From Parelaphostrongylus tenuis (Eukaryota > Nematoda > Chromadorea > Rhabditida > Metastrongylidae), in the NCBI GenBank assembly GCA_019055375.1, contig JAHQIW010004653.1:43263-107262 (forward strand): 64,000 nucleotides of DNA, in the 5' to 3' direction. The translations under genes were made by a program, and so were the position numbers. Below are positions 41,821-52,670 of this stretch, in pieces; within the stretch, counting starts at the first letter, position 1; each line of letters opens with the position of its first letter. A model generated the notes under the pieces. It did no database searches. It was not told the DNA's origin and saw nothing but the letters and a program-made list of their open reading frames with translations.

Positions 41821-41837
41821 AGAGAGAGAGAGAGAGG
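41757..41837. repeat. (GA)n microsatellite
   Basis: A purine tract of GA repeats with a few GG/AAA interruptions, followed by a pyrimidine-rich stretch (41890-42070) before the next gene. Confidence 0.95.
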
Positions 41838-42084
41838 GTTGGTCTTGGGAATTACAGCTATCACTAGTTTGTTTTTAATGATATCATTATCACCTTGACT
41901 TTTTTTTGCACTGTCCTTTTTTTTCCAAAGAGGGAATTCTTTTTCCTTCTTTTCTCTCCTTTTCTTTTCTTCCTTTCTTTCTTTTTATTCCTTCTTCTTC
42001 GTTCTTTTACGAGGTTCTTTTTCATCTATACATTGTCTCATGTTACTGTGGTAGTTTTTATCCTTTTCAGATTTTTTGCATATC

Positions 42085-44917
42085 ATGCGACTCAGATGGA
42101 TCTGCGTTCTTCTCTTGGTGCTATTACTAGCCGAGGTCGAGTCTCAGACATGGTATACCGGTGATAATTCAACAGTTAGTGGATGCAGGTAGGCACTGGA
42201 CCACGTCTCTCTGTTGTATTTTCCTTCGTTTCCTCGTCGATGTGGTTTTACAAATGATAGGAACCCTTTTCGGACCGGGGACCCACCTCCTCTCCATCTC
42301 TCACCCCCCAGCGTGGGAACGCATTGAATGTGTTATTGTGTCAGTTCAATTGTATTATTGCTGTTATTTTTCTGTTTATCCCAACATAATACAATTATAT
42401 ATAGCATAATATAAGGAAATAACAACAATAGTACAACAAAACATTCAGTGCGTTCCCACGCTGGGCGTTAGGGATGCGGAGGAGGTGGAGTGGACCGTCC
42501 ACTGGGAGTCAGAGATGCAGAGGAAGTGGGTCCATGGTCTCTAAAGGGAAGAAACCACAGGGAAGAATGCCTCGTTATGACTCGTGATATGAGCCGGTAC
42601 ATAAGACTGTTGTTTCGATGAGTGGGGGGCATTACGAGCCTATGTGATCTCCATCTGGTGATCTCCACTTAAATTAGTCAGTGGAACACATGTAAAAAAG
42701 CGGTGCATATGTTGAGAGTTGATTTTGTGCTTGATGCGATTGAAATCTAGGTTTGGTGATTTTTCCCGAAGGAGTAATGGAGGTGTTTGAATGACTGAAT
42801 TGTGGAAAACTCAATCTTTCTAGACTCTGAAGAAAGCGAACTGCCGAAACGTCAGCTGTTTGACTTCAGATTATTATAACACCTCACGTCTGGCTTATGA
42901 AGAAAATTAGTTCTTCAAGGGATTGAGCATATAAGACTTGATTTCAAGTTTCTCAATTATTCTTCGAAGAAGGAGAGAGAGGGACGCAGGGACGGGTGCC
43001 CGAGGCGTTAGTGGCGCAGGTCGTTAGGAGCAAAGGTGCTGGATCGACCTTCTCCTCAGCATTATCCTGCAGTCAATTAACGAGCGCCCGGGGGTATGCT
43101 TTAGCTCGTTATGACGGGTCTTGCAGAAGAACGAAAACCAAAAGCACTTTCGTGGTCCCAGATTTTCTTCTTTTATCGACTCAGTTTTCAGCACGCATTG
43201 TGCCGTTGAGGACGATGACTTGTCTTGTTGGAATTCGACCTTGAACTTCTTTACCAGAGTATTGATTGGTAAACTGCGACATTACACCGCAGTACAGGTA
43301 TTATTTCCTTCTTTACTAGATATTTTTCAAATCTGGTTTCAGCCGAGAAGTAGACAAATACTTGAAGTGTTTTAACGAGAGTCTTAGTTTTTCAGGTCGA
43401 TATTGATCAATGGCACCGTCGTCATGGTAAACCTGAGGGTCAAGATATGGGCCTTGTACGTTTATCAATAATACTCAGCAATTTTGAGAATTCTTCCACT
43501 TCTGGTTATGATGACTTTTTGATAGTCGATCTCTTTATTCAACAGTAGATCTAGTCTTTTCTATGTAAAGCTTGGAAAAGCTTCGTATACTTTTTCGCTA
43601 TCGATGGTTAACATTTCGGCGAACTCGCCCTTTTCAGAGCCTGAATTTGCTATCTATTTCTTTATTCTAGATGGGAAAAATTCATCGTTCTTCCCACCCG
43701 TCTTCAAATTCTGTTGTGCGGATCCAGTACTTCTAGCTTCAATCTGTCTCGCGTTAATCGCTTACTTGGATTTGGTCTTCATCATGAACGTTGTAGGAAA
43801 CTGGTTGGGCAGATTTCCTCGCAATCTGGGAGATAGTCAGACTGGGGCGTTCGTTGATTGAACTCCGGAGAGGGTTAAAGGAGGGAGAAGGGGGGTAGGG
43901 GGGGGGGGAGTAAGGCGGGGGCCATGTGTCAACATTGCACCGAGCATCTAGTGTGACCATTCGGCAAACCCCACGTGCTACTCTCTCCTCATCCTCCTCG
44001 CCCGCTGTCCAGATACTCTGTTAATATCTAGGATATGTTGACATGGAGTACGATCACGTTTTTGAAGAAAGCGAGATCGCCGCAAATGTAAGCCATCGAT
44101 TTTGAAGGGTGAAATACTGAGCTCGTGCAAGCTTTATGTTAGAAAAAAGATATCGTGAGATAGTTTTCATTTCTCATGCCGGGTCTTCTGATGTTGTAGG
44201 CTTAGTAAATTATATGGCATTAGGTCGTTACATTTAATTCATTAACAAGAAGCCACTAAAATTCCATAGTTTTGGAATTGTTCAATTGCGTATTTTCTTG
44301 CGAACATTTTGGTATACAATTTGGCTATAAGATGGAGCTGTCGTGGAGACAAATTTGCTTGCTGCTCATGCACGAATGGCGCGCAGGAGAAAATGCTAAT
44401 GAAGCGGCGCGCAAGATTAACGGAGCTTTCTGCGGACGCTACAAGCTCAACTGTTCCTTCAGACTGCTCTCTTCAGCTTTGAACTTCGCCAACCACTTCC
44501 TAACCGTCCTTTTTGTAACCGTTTTCATCGCCCCAAGATTCATTAATCGTGCATGCCGCTTCGCTGACATTTTCCCTTAAAAGCTATTTATGAATGAGTA
44601 GTAAGCGAATTTGTTCCCAAGACAGCTCGTTTCAAAGCAAGTATAGGCAAGTTGTACGCCAGAATGTTTTTAAGAAAATGCACATTTGAACGATACCAAA
44701 GTGACGTAATTTCAATTAATTCTGGTCACTAAATTTTATGTTTATTTGCGGTAGTGTCAGAAACTTATGGAACGAGCTAACACATGCATTTTATCCTTTA
44801 TTGAATTCGTTTCAGTTGGCTTCGGAAATCGAAAAGTCTTTCCTGAAAGAGTTGCAGCCGGAAGATATTCTTGACCGTAACCACTGTGATCCGTGTTGCC
44901 AGCGTTGTCAGCGATAG
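42085..44917 (+). CDS. Predicted secreted protein, unrecognised; 3' structure uncertain
   Basis: Exon 42085-42188 starts with ATG and encodes a classic signal peptide (basic start, then CVLLLVLLLAEVES) with a mature start near QTWYTGDNST. Exons 43192-43297 (SCWNSTLNFF, GKLRHYTAVQ) and 43396-43455 (QWHRRHGKPEGQ) join in phase with canonical sites. Two further likely exons, 44032-44087 (MEYDHVFEESEIAAN) and 44816-44917 (PEDILDRNHCDPCCQRCQR then stop), share a frame with each other but need one base from an exon not found in 43456-44031. The product would be small, acidic, with clustered cysteines near the C-terminus and N-glycosylation sequons NST. I recognise no family. A poly-G tract (about 43898-43909) and a mariner-derived foldback lie in the introns. 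Confidence 0.5.
42261..42549. mobile_element. Palindromic MITE, family E
   Basis: GAACCCTTTTCGGACCGGGG at the left and CCATGGTCTCTAAAGGG at the right. Inner inverted pair CAGCGTGGGAACGCA / TGCGTTCCCACGCTG flanks an AT-rich centre. It lies in the first intron of the secreted-protein gene. Confidence 0.65.
42993..43145 (+). mobile_element. TRL-H fragment
   Basis: GGCGCAGGTCGTTAGGAGC, CCTGCAGTCAATTAACGAGC, GCCCGGGGGTATG resemble the centre of TRL-H copies, with a weak tRNA-like head. It lies just upstream of exon 43192. Confidence 0.35.
44262..44720 (+). mobile_element. Mariner-derived foldback with transposase N-terminal remnant
   Basis: Ends GTTCAATTGCGTATTTTCTT and AAGAAAATGCACATTTGAAC are imperfect inverted repeats. 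Just inside, a frame from 44332 reads a mariner-type DNA-binding start (QICLLLMHEWRAGENANEAA, then RKINGAF). It then runs into an inverted copy of the same segment and stops at 44580. No catalytic domain, so it is a non-autonomous two-armed derivative. A relative is at 58333-58640. Confidence 0.6.
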
Positions 44918-45021
44918 GATCAGAAATGTATGTTCATAGGATGTTTTTCAACAGCAAATCACCGGCGAGGCGCAGATCGCTGCTGTAATGTTTTGTGTTA
45001 AGAAATGAGAATTATGTCTAG

Positions 45022-45333
45022 GTATCGGACCATGTCATCTCCTGGATCCCACATTTCCAGTGTCCTATACCATGCGAATATCGTTACAACAGTTACCGGA
45101 ATTTATTTATTGCATCGGTAAGCTTATCTACTTCATGATTACTTGTGATCACAGCGCGAACAGTGTTCATGTTTGTAAGGATTTTTGATAATAAATGAGC
45201 AGCTGGTGATCAGTCGCTTTATCTTGCAGATGGTCTTGAAACGTCTGCCTCCTGATGGCTGTGGTACCTTTCATGGTCAGGTACATTCGTCAAGATGGTG
45301 TATGGAGCAGTCAAACACGGATGATGTCCTAAG
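45022..45333 (+). CDS. Two candidate exons, unassigned
   Basis: 45022-45117 (ISWIPHFQCPIPCEYRYNSY) and 45230-45333 (PPDGCGTFHGQVHSSRWCME) have TAG/CAG acceptors and GTAAG donors and join in phase 0. The first exon is open in all three frames, so the frame choice rests on the second. They lie about 100 bases beyond the apparent stop of the secreted-protein gene and could belong to it by an alternative splice inside 44816-44917. No family recognised. Confidence 0.3.
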
Positions 45334-47198
45334 GTAAAGCATTCTATATCTCAAGCAAGTTATTACTCAATTCTCTTTAATGTATCTGGAACATCAAAAC
45401 ACTGCGAAAAAGCAGTAAAACAAAAGGAAATCCCAAGTCTTGATTTTTTGAAACGAATTCTGAATTGCAGATTATAAAGGAATCAATTGGCAATTTTGAT
45501 AGAATTTGCAGCTTGATAGTGCCTTTGATTGCACTTCAAGAGAATCTCTTGATGGAGGCATACCCTCCTCTTGGTTCTCTCCTTTTTCTATTCTTACTGT
45601 GTATTAGATTAGTTTGAATCTCTGTCTCCTATGATTGACTTTGTCTTGGACATTGAAATCATCATTTTTTTTTCTTTCATTGGACAGGGGTTTTTGACTG
45701 AAAACTTTCACTGGACAAAAGGTTTCCACTGGACTTTTTTTGGTAATTTTTCAAAAGCTTAGATCTCGGTGAGTTTAAGGATGTCCTGTTTTTTTTTGAG
45801 GAGGCCTTTTTACAGCGTTGTAGCAGTGAAGATAAAATTATATTTCACCCGCGTCGCGCATTATCGTGCTTTCGCAGGACAGAGCTGTTTTCTTAGACTA
45901 TCGATAATCATTCAATAGCATAAGTTTCGGCAATTCCAACAGTCTGCTTGTTTTCCGAAAAAAACCGCTTTATTGCAGTGTAGTAGGGAAAATAAGATTG
46001 GACTTCAATCAAGCCGCTTACTTGTCTGCTATAGTATGTAAGTGGCTGTGGATCGATACGCGATCGATCGATCGTGAAGCGCGATTCACATGTGGCGCGT
46101 GTTTTGCAATTTTATTTACGGCTTTTGGTCCGTTGAAAGAAAAAAATCTGAACAATAATGTATGATTCTGATGCTCCATGATTTTCTCTACGTGGTCATA
46201 TGCATTTTGTGCATAGACATAGGCTTAAGTTTAGGCTCAGGCTCAGGCTTATTTGCGGGTTTATTTGACAATGATGAGTGAAAATGAAAAGTCCAAATCC
46301 ACAAAACGATAGAACAAAGTTTTTCAAACAATTCTTATACAGAAAGCCTGGAAATCTCAGCCAATCGGGGAAGAAATTCTCAATCAAAAAACTGAAATTC
46401 GCGCGATGATGCGCGACATGTGTGAAACATAATTTTATTCTTTGTGCAGCAGCGTTGTAAAAGGACATTTTCGTAAAGCAAGTACGTTTTTGAATTCTCC
46501 GAGATTTTATCTGTCAAATGTTTGCTGATAGTTTAGTGGAAAATCTTTGTCCAATAGAAGAATTCCCTTCAGAAATCTCTGTTCTGTAACAGAAAAGTGC
46601 CAATCGTCACTGTTTTATTTTATGTTTTATGAGGGATAGCTGAACTGAAAATGTGCATTGAATTCAGTTCCTCGTAGAATTTTTTGAAATGTGATTAGAG
46701 TTCATAGTCATGGCATTTGCTGCCACTACCACGCCTATAATGCTTCTAACTGTGTGAATATATGATTATGCCGCCCAACTGATGAGATTTTGAGCTTTTT
46801 ATTGGTCACTTTGAGCCAAAAGGGGAACGTTTCTTTTCACTTAATGTGCCTATCCTGCCTTTGTTTTATTGATCTACTTGTTGATGTAAAGTTTTTACAT
46901 ATTATAATTATATACAGTCTATTTCTAGTACTTTCTTCCTGCCGATTTGCTCCAGTGAATGACGTCCTTTTGTATATATTAATTCTTCTTAGGCAGTTGA
47001 CGAGTTTCTTCTGTGTACCGCGAACGCTCATTCCCACATATGATCGATGGATCGATATGTTTAGTAGTTACTAAATAAAGTTTAAGATCATTTTGAAGTC
47101 TAGAATCAAAGATATCGCCTTATCGTTCTGATACTGTGTGGAATTGAACACTGATACTAACAGGTGATAAGTTGTTTTCGTAAGGAAGGTTTCTAGCA

Positions 47199-47412
47199 TT
47201 TTCGGGACCGTGGACCCACGGCCTCTGCATCTTTAACTGGTAGCTCCGGACACTCTGCTCCACCTCTTCTACATCTCTAACTCTCGGCCTCCCGGTGTTA
47301 GACGTAATAGCCTGCCATTGTTAGACGCAACGCGCTGGCGGCTAGAGATGCGGAGGATGTGGGGCAGACCGTCCAGAGTTGCCAGCTAGAGATGCAGAGA
47401 GCGGTTCCGAGA
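47199..47412. mobile_element. Palindromic MITE, family E
   Basis: TTTTCGGGACCGTGGACCCA, CTCCACCTCTTCTACATCTC, an inner inverted TGTTAGACG...CGCTGGCGGCTAGAG, and TGCCAGCTAGAGATGCAGAG. Confidence 0.6.
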
Positions 47413-47514
47413 GAGTTCGAGTACAACTGGAATACTTGGTTACTTATACGTCCTGTATTTACTGATAGGGCGAGCCCTAGCACAAGGAAACTGTGGTGGT
47501 TTGAGTGTATTGTT

Positions 47515-47785
47515 CCCTGCAGTTCTGAGGTAAGCCTAGCCGGAGCTTCCTTAAGTCGTTACCATAGTAGAGTAGTGGCCGGACCTTGTGGATCAGATGG
47601 GGATTACCATTTTGCGAGTAGTAGCCACCAAAACGGAGGCCATTCCGTTTACCCGTGGCTGGGCTTTCCGGGTGTGAACGTCGGGCTCCTCAGCTTGGGT
47701 GGCCCCTCAGGGTGCTGAACCCCTCTCTGTAGTTTACAGTCCGACACCGTGGAAACCTCCCATCCTCGATGAGGTGGTAAATTGT
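47515..47785 (+). repeat. Dispersed repeat family F, copy 2
   Basis: AAGCCTAGCCGGAGCTTCCT, GGCCATTCCGTTTACC, GGGCTTTCCGGGTGTGAACG, TCAGCTTGGGTGGCCCC, CTCGATGAGGTGGTAAA. Confidence 0.55.
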
Positions 47786-47829
47786 TTGTGAGGAGAATAT
47801 GACTACATATCCAATAATCTTGCGTGATA

Positions 47830-47975
47830 TGCCAAACTCTGAGTCTCGGCCGGGTGTCAAACCAATATCTGACTCTTGCTAGGGGTCCCTGTTACCACTG
47901 CCCTACTGAGGCTCCTTTTGTGCTTATATATGATTATAACATCATATTACTGCTGAAGAAGAGATTAATTAAGAA
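47830..47975 (-). repeat. tRNA-like unit with TRL-B tail
   Basis: TCTCGGCCGGGTGTCAAACC, GTTACCACTGCCCTACTG, then the tail ATAACATCATATTACTGCTG. Confidence 0.4.
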
Positions 47976-48019
47976 GTTCTTGTTGGTTTTCAGAGTATTA
48001 GAGGTTTCCGAAGGTACAA

Positions 48020-51000
48020 ATGGAGTTAGGGAATCTACTGATGCTTGCTGATATTGCCAAACTCGTCCATGAAGAGGGGGCATATCAATATGATTTCAGT
48101 GAGAATGAAGTAGTAAGTTGATATATCTGCTTTCTAAATCGAAACATGGCCACAAGGCTGATTCTTTAGAAGCTAAAGTAGTTAACGTTGATAGCATGTC
48201 TCTGATCGAAGGCCTGGCCTTAGCGACTTGACTTGGAATTCTCGGTGTGCTTCCAGATATGCGATAACTTAACTTTTATCAGTAATATTTGAATTTAATA
48301 TTGAGCTGAAAAGGGCCGGTGGCCGAGCGACTAGTGATGCTTGGCGCGGCTTGACGCGGTGTTTATTCCTCATCTTACAGCGCTCTCCGGCAATCAATAA
48401 CGAACGCCCTACGCAACGTCCTAGCCTGGTCATCCACGAGAGTGCGAAGAAGACGTGTTCGGCCAGTATTATACGGCTTTCGTAGCGTTCGTTGCTCATT
48501 GATCCAAGAGAATGTCGGAGGACGGGATCGAATAGCGGGTTGCTGATCACCTTGCGTCCTATGCATTCATTGTGTTACCCTGCCCCATATTGGAGTCCAT
48601 GAATTTTTGATCACAGATCGAAAGCTCTAAATACTACTGCGGTAAAATTCTGGTTCTCGCGAGACCACCAGACATATAATGCACAGTTTATCGTCAAAAT
48701 TCGTATTTCGAGAATGAAATATCTCAAGGTATCTCGTCTCTTGAAACATTACATTATAGACGATCAAAAAAAGTCAAATAAAAGCTCCGAAGAGTGGCAC
48801 TCACTCTTCGATAGACACTCCAGAATCTCCAACCCCCCCCCCCCCCCATCCCCCTTCCTCCTTCCCATCCTCCTCCTTTCATTTTCTTAACTGCTCAAGT
48901 ATTTTAGCTATCAGAAGATCATCAAAAGTTTTCGAAGGGCCAGCTTCGACCCTTGGGGTTCTGTCATGCTCATCTGGTTTATCAGTGGATCTCATTTATC
49001 TCTAAATTTGTAGAAAGCTTTCTTCTTTCAATTTTTCATCTCAAGATTAATCGTTCCTTTTTCAGGATCTTCTATCTTCATCGGCTGCCGATGCCTACGA
49101 TCATTGCTATCTTCCATCAAATGATTTCGAGCGTGTTGTCAACTCGACACACGACTACTACCATCGCGTAGAACAGTGGGATTTAGGAGAACAGGAGCAT
49201 TCATACGCTTTTCAAATCCCATTCGAGGTATATCAGTGGTGAATAGGCAGTGATTCTGCCTTACTCCCACTTTACAAGTAATTCTTGTAACTCTAAAAAT
49301 CTTGTGAAACATTTCTGAAGGCTTTTCCACTATTTTTTTGTAGTCGACCAACGATGGACTACTCACCTACGACGACAGTGACAGCGTATTGGAACCTTCA
49401 ACGTCTTATACGGTTCGTTTTCACTCGTGTACATTTCTTGACCTACTTTTACTGCCTTTCTGTCTTTTTTTTGCAAGGATATTTCAAGCTGATTGCTCTT
49501 GTGAGCTGAATTAGTGAGTTTTATAACCCATACTTTGGATTAGCTAAGAAAAACAGCAGTAAACCACGATTTTAAGAGGTATTTGACGCATAAATGTACA
49601 AAACGACTGTCCGAGAAGTGGATTGGGTGCACCCATGATGTCTTCTCAATGACTTCTCACACTTCTCTAAGACTTTCTAACTTTTAATTCTTTGAGGACC
49701 AACAATGATAGGCAGGCAGCGTCGCGCCGTCGCTTTCCCACGAGGCGCGATTGCGTTTATGAATTTTATAGTAGCTGAGTAAGACTTGACGTTTCGCGGC
49801 ACGGCACGAAAGTTGTCGTTTGGTCTCTAAAGGGTTAAAAGACTTTCCATCATTTAGTGAGTGCTTAGTTTGTCGCACCAGTGAAGCTGTAAACATTGTT
49901 TCATATCAGCTCAAAGACTGACCTTGCCAATACTAAATTTTGGCACGAATATTGCGAAGTCTAAAAAAATGCTTCAACCCTTTCATGAGGTCTCTCATGG
50001 CACCTCAATGCTAAACATACCTTTCGGCTTACAGGCAAGCCTCATCACTAACACATACCATTCAGCTACTCGCTCCTATCATATGGAATTGACGCTGATC
50101 TCATAAACTGGCGTAAGCCTAAACCAAGCATACGACAATCGACAATCAATCACTTTGAAAAAATATTAAGTTGGGTGATCTTTTCGCCATACGCAGAGTG
50201 TACCTTTTTCGGCGTCGATTTTCTCTAAGTAGGCGCTTGTAGCCGAATGGCGTGTGCTACTGATGAGGTTTGGCATGAAACCCGGAACGTACGTCTACCA
50301 CAAGAAAAACTATAACAGACCTCATGAAAGGCTTAGAGCTCTTTATCAGGTTATATTAGGTTTTTGAGTGAGATCTCAACATGGTTGATTGAAAGTGTTA
50401 ATATTGCAAAGCATCTTACGATCTATTCCTTTCCAAGTAAAATGCACGAGTTTGGTATCTCTTCCTTGAAAAACGACGGCTAACGTTTCGGCGCGAGGAA
50501 ATCGAAATCGTCGAGACGTTGGCTACCGTTTTTGCTGGGAGAAAAAATAATCTTGTGCGAGTTTTATTCAGAAAAGGGATTGCAGTTTCGATCGTTCAGT
50601 TTCCAGTATTGGACATTTCCACGGTTTGTGCTCCTTTTTGGACTAAAAATGAGTTTTCAGCAAGGTATTGTCTTGAATCCTCACGAGTGCCAGTGGGAAG
50701 ATTGTTCTGCGAGTTTTGGGACTTTACGAGAACTGCAAACACATGCAGGTGTTTTTTCTTTATATTCTTACATGATTGCCCTCTCAAAATTCAAAGATGG
50801 CGGCATTTCTAGCTTCTAGAAACGGGTTTGTATATGCTTAATATAAGGACCACGTTGTTAATATTTAACGGTTAACCAGTTAACTTCCGCGGACCCACGC
50901 TGGACGTTACTGCCAGCGTGGGAACGACTCCACCTCCTCTGCCCCGTTTAGTCGCCGACTACATTACTACTTTTTGCTGCAAGACCGCATGCGAGTTAGT

Positions 51001-52201
51001 GTAGAACTTAGCTGCGAGTCTTGCAACGAAAAGAAGTATTGTAGTTGGTGAGTAGTCGTAATGGAGGAGGTGGAATGGCTCCCACGCTGACAGACACGCC
51101 CAGCGTGGGTCCTCGGAAACCAATCGATTAAGTCATGTAATTGATCAGAATTCTTTATTTAACCGCTTTTTTAGCAGTGTTAAGATGTAACTAATATTCA
51201 ATGAGTATATGTAAAACTTTGAATCTTGGACAAGGTTGTATCTGTGTCTCACCCGTTTTGGGGGTTCGTGCTAACCGCTGCATTACCGGGGCTGTAGTTC
51301 TACTATCACTCTTTTTGCGATATAAGGTATCGATCTGTCACAAACTAACCGTTAATGGTATGGTCTGGTGAGCACGTACCGGCATTGGAACCAGTTACGG
51401 TGATAATGTTCTAGTTATGGGATATCAATGTGGTCCCTTAGCTTTCAGATGCCCATCTTTCGACTCATTGTTTGGTCAGTTATTGCAAAATCAGAAGGAC
51501 TAGAATCTGCACAGTAAATTGTATTTTGGATGGGGATATGTCTGGTTAAGCTGAGGATTACACAAAGTAACAAGATTTGCTGTATTTTGAATGTAAACAT
51601 TTCAATTCCAGAAGGTCATCTCCAAGCAACCACTAGGTTTTGTGGTTGGCGAGGATGCAAGAAGTCGAGTAATCGTTATGCTCATAGGTTCGTTCTGGTT
51701 TTTTTCGCAGTGAGCGCCACTAGAAGACTACGTGAAATTGGTGAAGTCTCTAGATATTTGCTTTCTCGACATCTCCGCTCACATACTGGCGCAACACCGT
51801 TCGCTTGTGAACATTGTGGCAATCAGTTCGCAACAAAAGAGAGGTGAGTATCTTGGAGTCTCTTGCAGCTCTGAATTGCTTCTTTTATCATCGGCACATA
51901 TTCATCTCAGCTAAATCATCCTTCTAACACTTCAGAATGCGACTTCATATACGAGCAATACATCTGCCAGAAGTCAAATATAAATGCGAAGAGTGTGATC
52001 GTTTCTTCAAAACAACATCAGAGAGACGCCACCATATGAGCCGAATCCACATGAGTAAGTACTACATAGATATTGTTGTGGTTCATAAGTCTAATGATTT
52101 GATGGATTGCAGAGGAGCGTCTTCAATGTGGTTTCTGCGGTGGACTCTATGCGGGATCAGCAGTTCTCAGACGACATTTGAAAGTGTGCAAACGGAAATA
52201 A
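48020..52201 (+). CDS. C2H2 zinc-finger protein, complete 8-exon model
   Basis: Probable nuclear DNA-binding protein of about 261 residues. Exons: 48020-48112, 49066-49227, 49344-49412, 50661-50748, 51612-51687, 51754-51843, 51936-52054, 52113-52201; all phases join, and a CAG acceptor at 47991 before the ATG suits trans-splicing. Residues 1-108 are acidic and tyrosine-rich with no domain seen. Five fingers follow: CQWEDC...HAEGH, CGWRGC...HLRSH, CEHC...HIRAIH, CEEC...HMSRIH, and a C2HC last finger CGFC...HLKVC, ending CKRK. The C-x4-C spacing of the first two fingers, the first with tryptophan, recalls GLI/ZIC and HINFP-type proteins. HINFP is the closest remembered pattern, but this protein is much shorter, so no orthology is claimed. 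The intron 49413-50660 contains a hammerhead-bearing element and a family D MITE. Confidence 0.85.
48303..48560 (+). mobile_element. TRL-H copy in a zinc-finger gene intron
   Basis: GGGCCGGTGGCCGAGCGACT (box A-like), AGCGCTCTCCGGCAATCAAT, AACGAACGCCCTACGCAACG, GTATTATACGGCTTTCG. It lies in intron 48113-49065. Confidence 0.55.
48833..48847. repeat. C15 homopolymer
   Basis: Fifteen consecutive cytosines followed by ATCCCCC. It lies in intron 48113-49065; length may be unreliable in assembly. Confidence 0.9.
49688..49838. mobile_element. Family D MITE, copy 3
   Basis: CTTTGAGGACCAACAATGAT, GCGTCGCGCCGTCGCTTTCC, GACTTGACGTTTCGCGGC, GGTCTCTAAAGGGTTAAA. It lies in intron 49413-50660. Confidence 0.6.
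50008..50054 (-). ncRNA. Hammerhead-ribozyme-like motif
   Basis: Minus strand: stem I GTGTTA, core GTGATGA (first C of the canonical core is G), stem II GGCTT/AAGCC perfect over five pairs, intact GAAA, then GGTATGTT where relatives read CGTACGTC, and stem I partner TAGCAT. Confidence 0.5.
50253..50302 (+). ncRNA. Hammerhead-ribozyme-like motif, best core
   Basis: Stem I TGTGCTA (50253) pairs with TACCACA (50296) at six of seven positions. Core CTGATGA is intact (50260-50266), stem II GGTTT/AAACC pairs, followed by CGGAA in place of C-GAAA, then CGTACGTC with the cleavage triplet GTC at 50293-50295. One core change from a type I hammerhead. Confidence 0.6.
50869..51131. mobile_element. Palindromic MITE, family E
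   Basis: GCGGACCCACGCTGG / CCAGCGTGGGTCCTC arms, inner CTCCACCTCCTCTGC / GGAGGAGGTGGAATGG, and a second palindrome around GCAAGACCGCATGC. It lies in intron 50749-51611. Confidence 0.65.
51195..51345 (-). repeat. tRNA-like unit
   Basis: CTGTGTCTCACCCGTTTTGG and GTGCTAACCGCTGCATTACC, then CACTCTTTTTGCGATATAAG. It lies in intron 50749-51611. Confidence 0.4.
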
Positions 52202-52389
52202 ATCAATTATTCACTTTATAAATTAAGAGGGCTTTTGAATTCGTCCGTTCATTGGGTCGTAGTCTGTAAGAAAAAAGACATCCATGTTGTTGTTGTGATG
52301 CGAGATATAAATGTCATATTTGAAAAGGCTTCTTAGTTTTGATGGGACGTGAATTTACGTTGATTAAACATTTCCATTGCTTAAATTCG

Positions 52390-52670
52390 CCTCACCTCTA
52401 TCACTTGTCGCCCCGTTTGTCGTCGAGTAACTCAAGCGGGCACCAGTAAAATTTCCACTTTTCTATCTCGTGCAAGAATGGCCTAGTGGGAAATCCTTGC
52501 TGTAGGGAACCGTTTAGCATCATATTTTTCTTGTAGGCTTTTTGTGAAGAAATCAAAACATTTGCTGAGTGGTCTTCCTGGTGTGCTTTTGGCATCACGA
52601 GGAATTCAATCGGCGACGGTTGTCGTTCACGGGTTGTTGTAGAGGCGCATTACGAATCCTCCCGTCTGAT
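52390..52670 (-). mobile_element. RTE LINE 3' fragment
   Basis: The minus strand encodes the tail of an RTE ORF: RKWKFYWCPLELLDDKRGDK-type end, with TTRPF and HQEDH remnants upstream and frame breaks. The closing sequence (minus strand GACAAGTGATAGAGGTGA) matches the 3' end type of the LINE at 2190-4022. Badly decayed. Confidence 0.7.

Larger units (their letters stand above)
34746..42084. other. Intergenic region between PRPS and the secreted-protein gene
   Basis: No gene recognised. It contains a hammerhead-bearing element (35776), SINE-A copies, TRL-B units, family D and F repeats, a (CG)n tract and a (GA)n tract, listed separately. 34746-35500 and 40540-41040 show nothing recognisable. 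Confidence 0.5.
44918..48019. other. Region between the secreted-protein and zinc-finger genes
   Basis: Candidate exons at 45022-45333 are listed separately. 45340-47190 is AT-rich with no supported gene. 47199-47975 is occupied by family E, F and tRNA-like repeats. Confidence 0.45.
49976..50335. mobile_element. TIR element carrying two hammerhead-like motifs, copy 2
   Basis: Ends AACCCTTTCATGAGGTCT and AGACCTCATGAAAGGCTT are inverted. A minus-strand hammerhead-like motif sits at 50054-50008 and a plus-strand one at 50253-50302, both facing outward. No ORF. It lies in the intron 49413-50660 of the zinc-finger gene. Confidence 0.65.

Noticed and set aside
41895..42164. Two overlapping hydrophobic frames
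   Set aside because: They translate a T/C-rich tract upstream of the secreted-protein start. Only the frame starting at 42085 has a proper signal peptide and a donor that joins a further exon.
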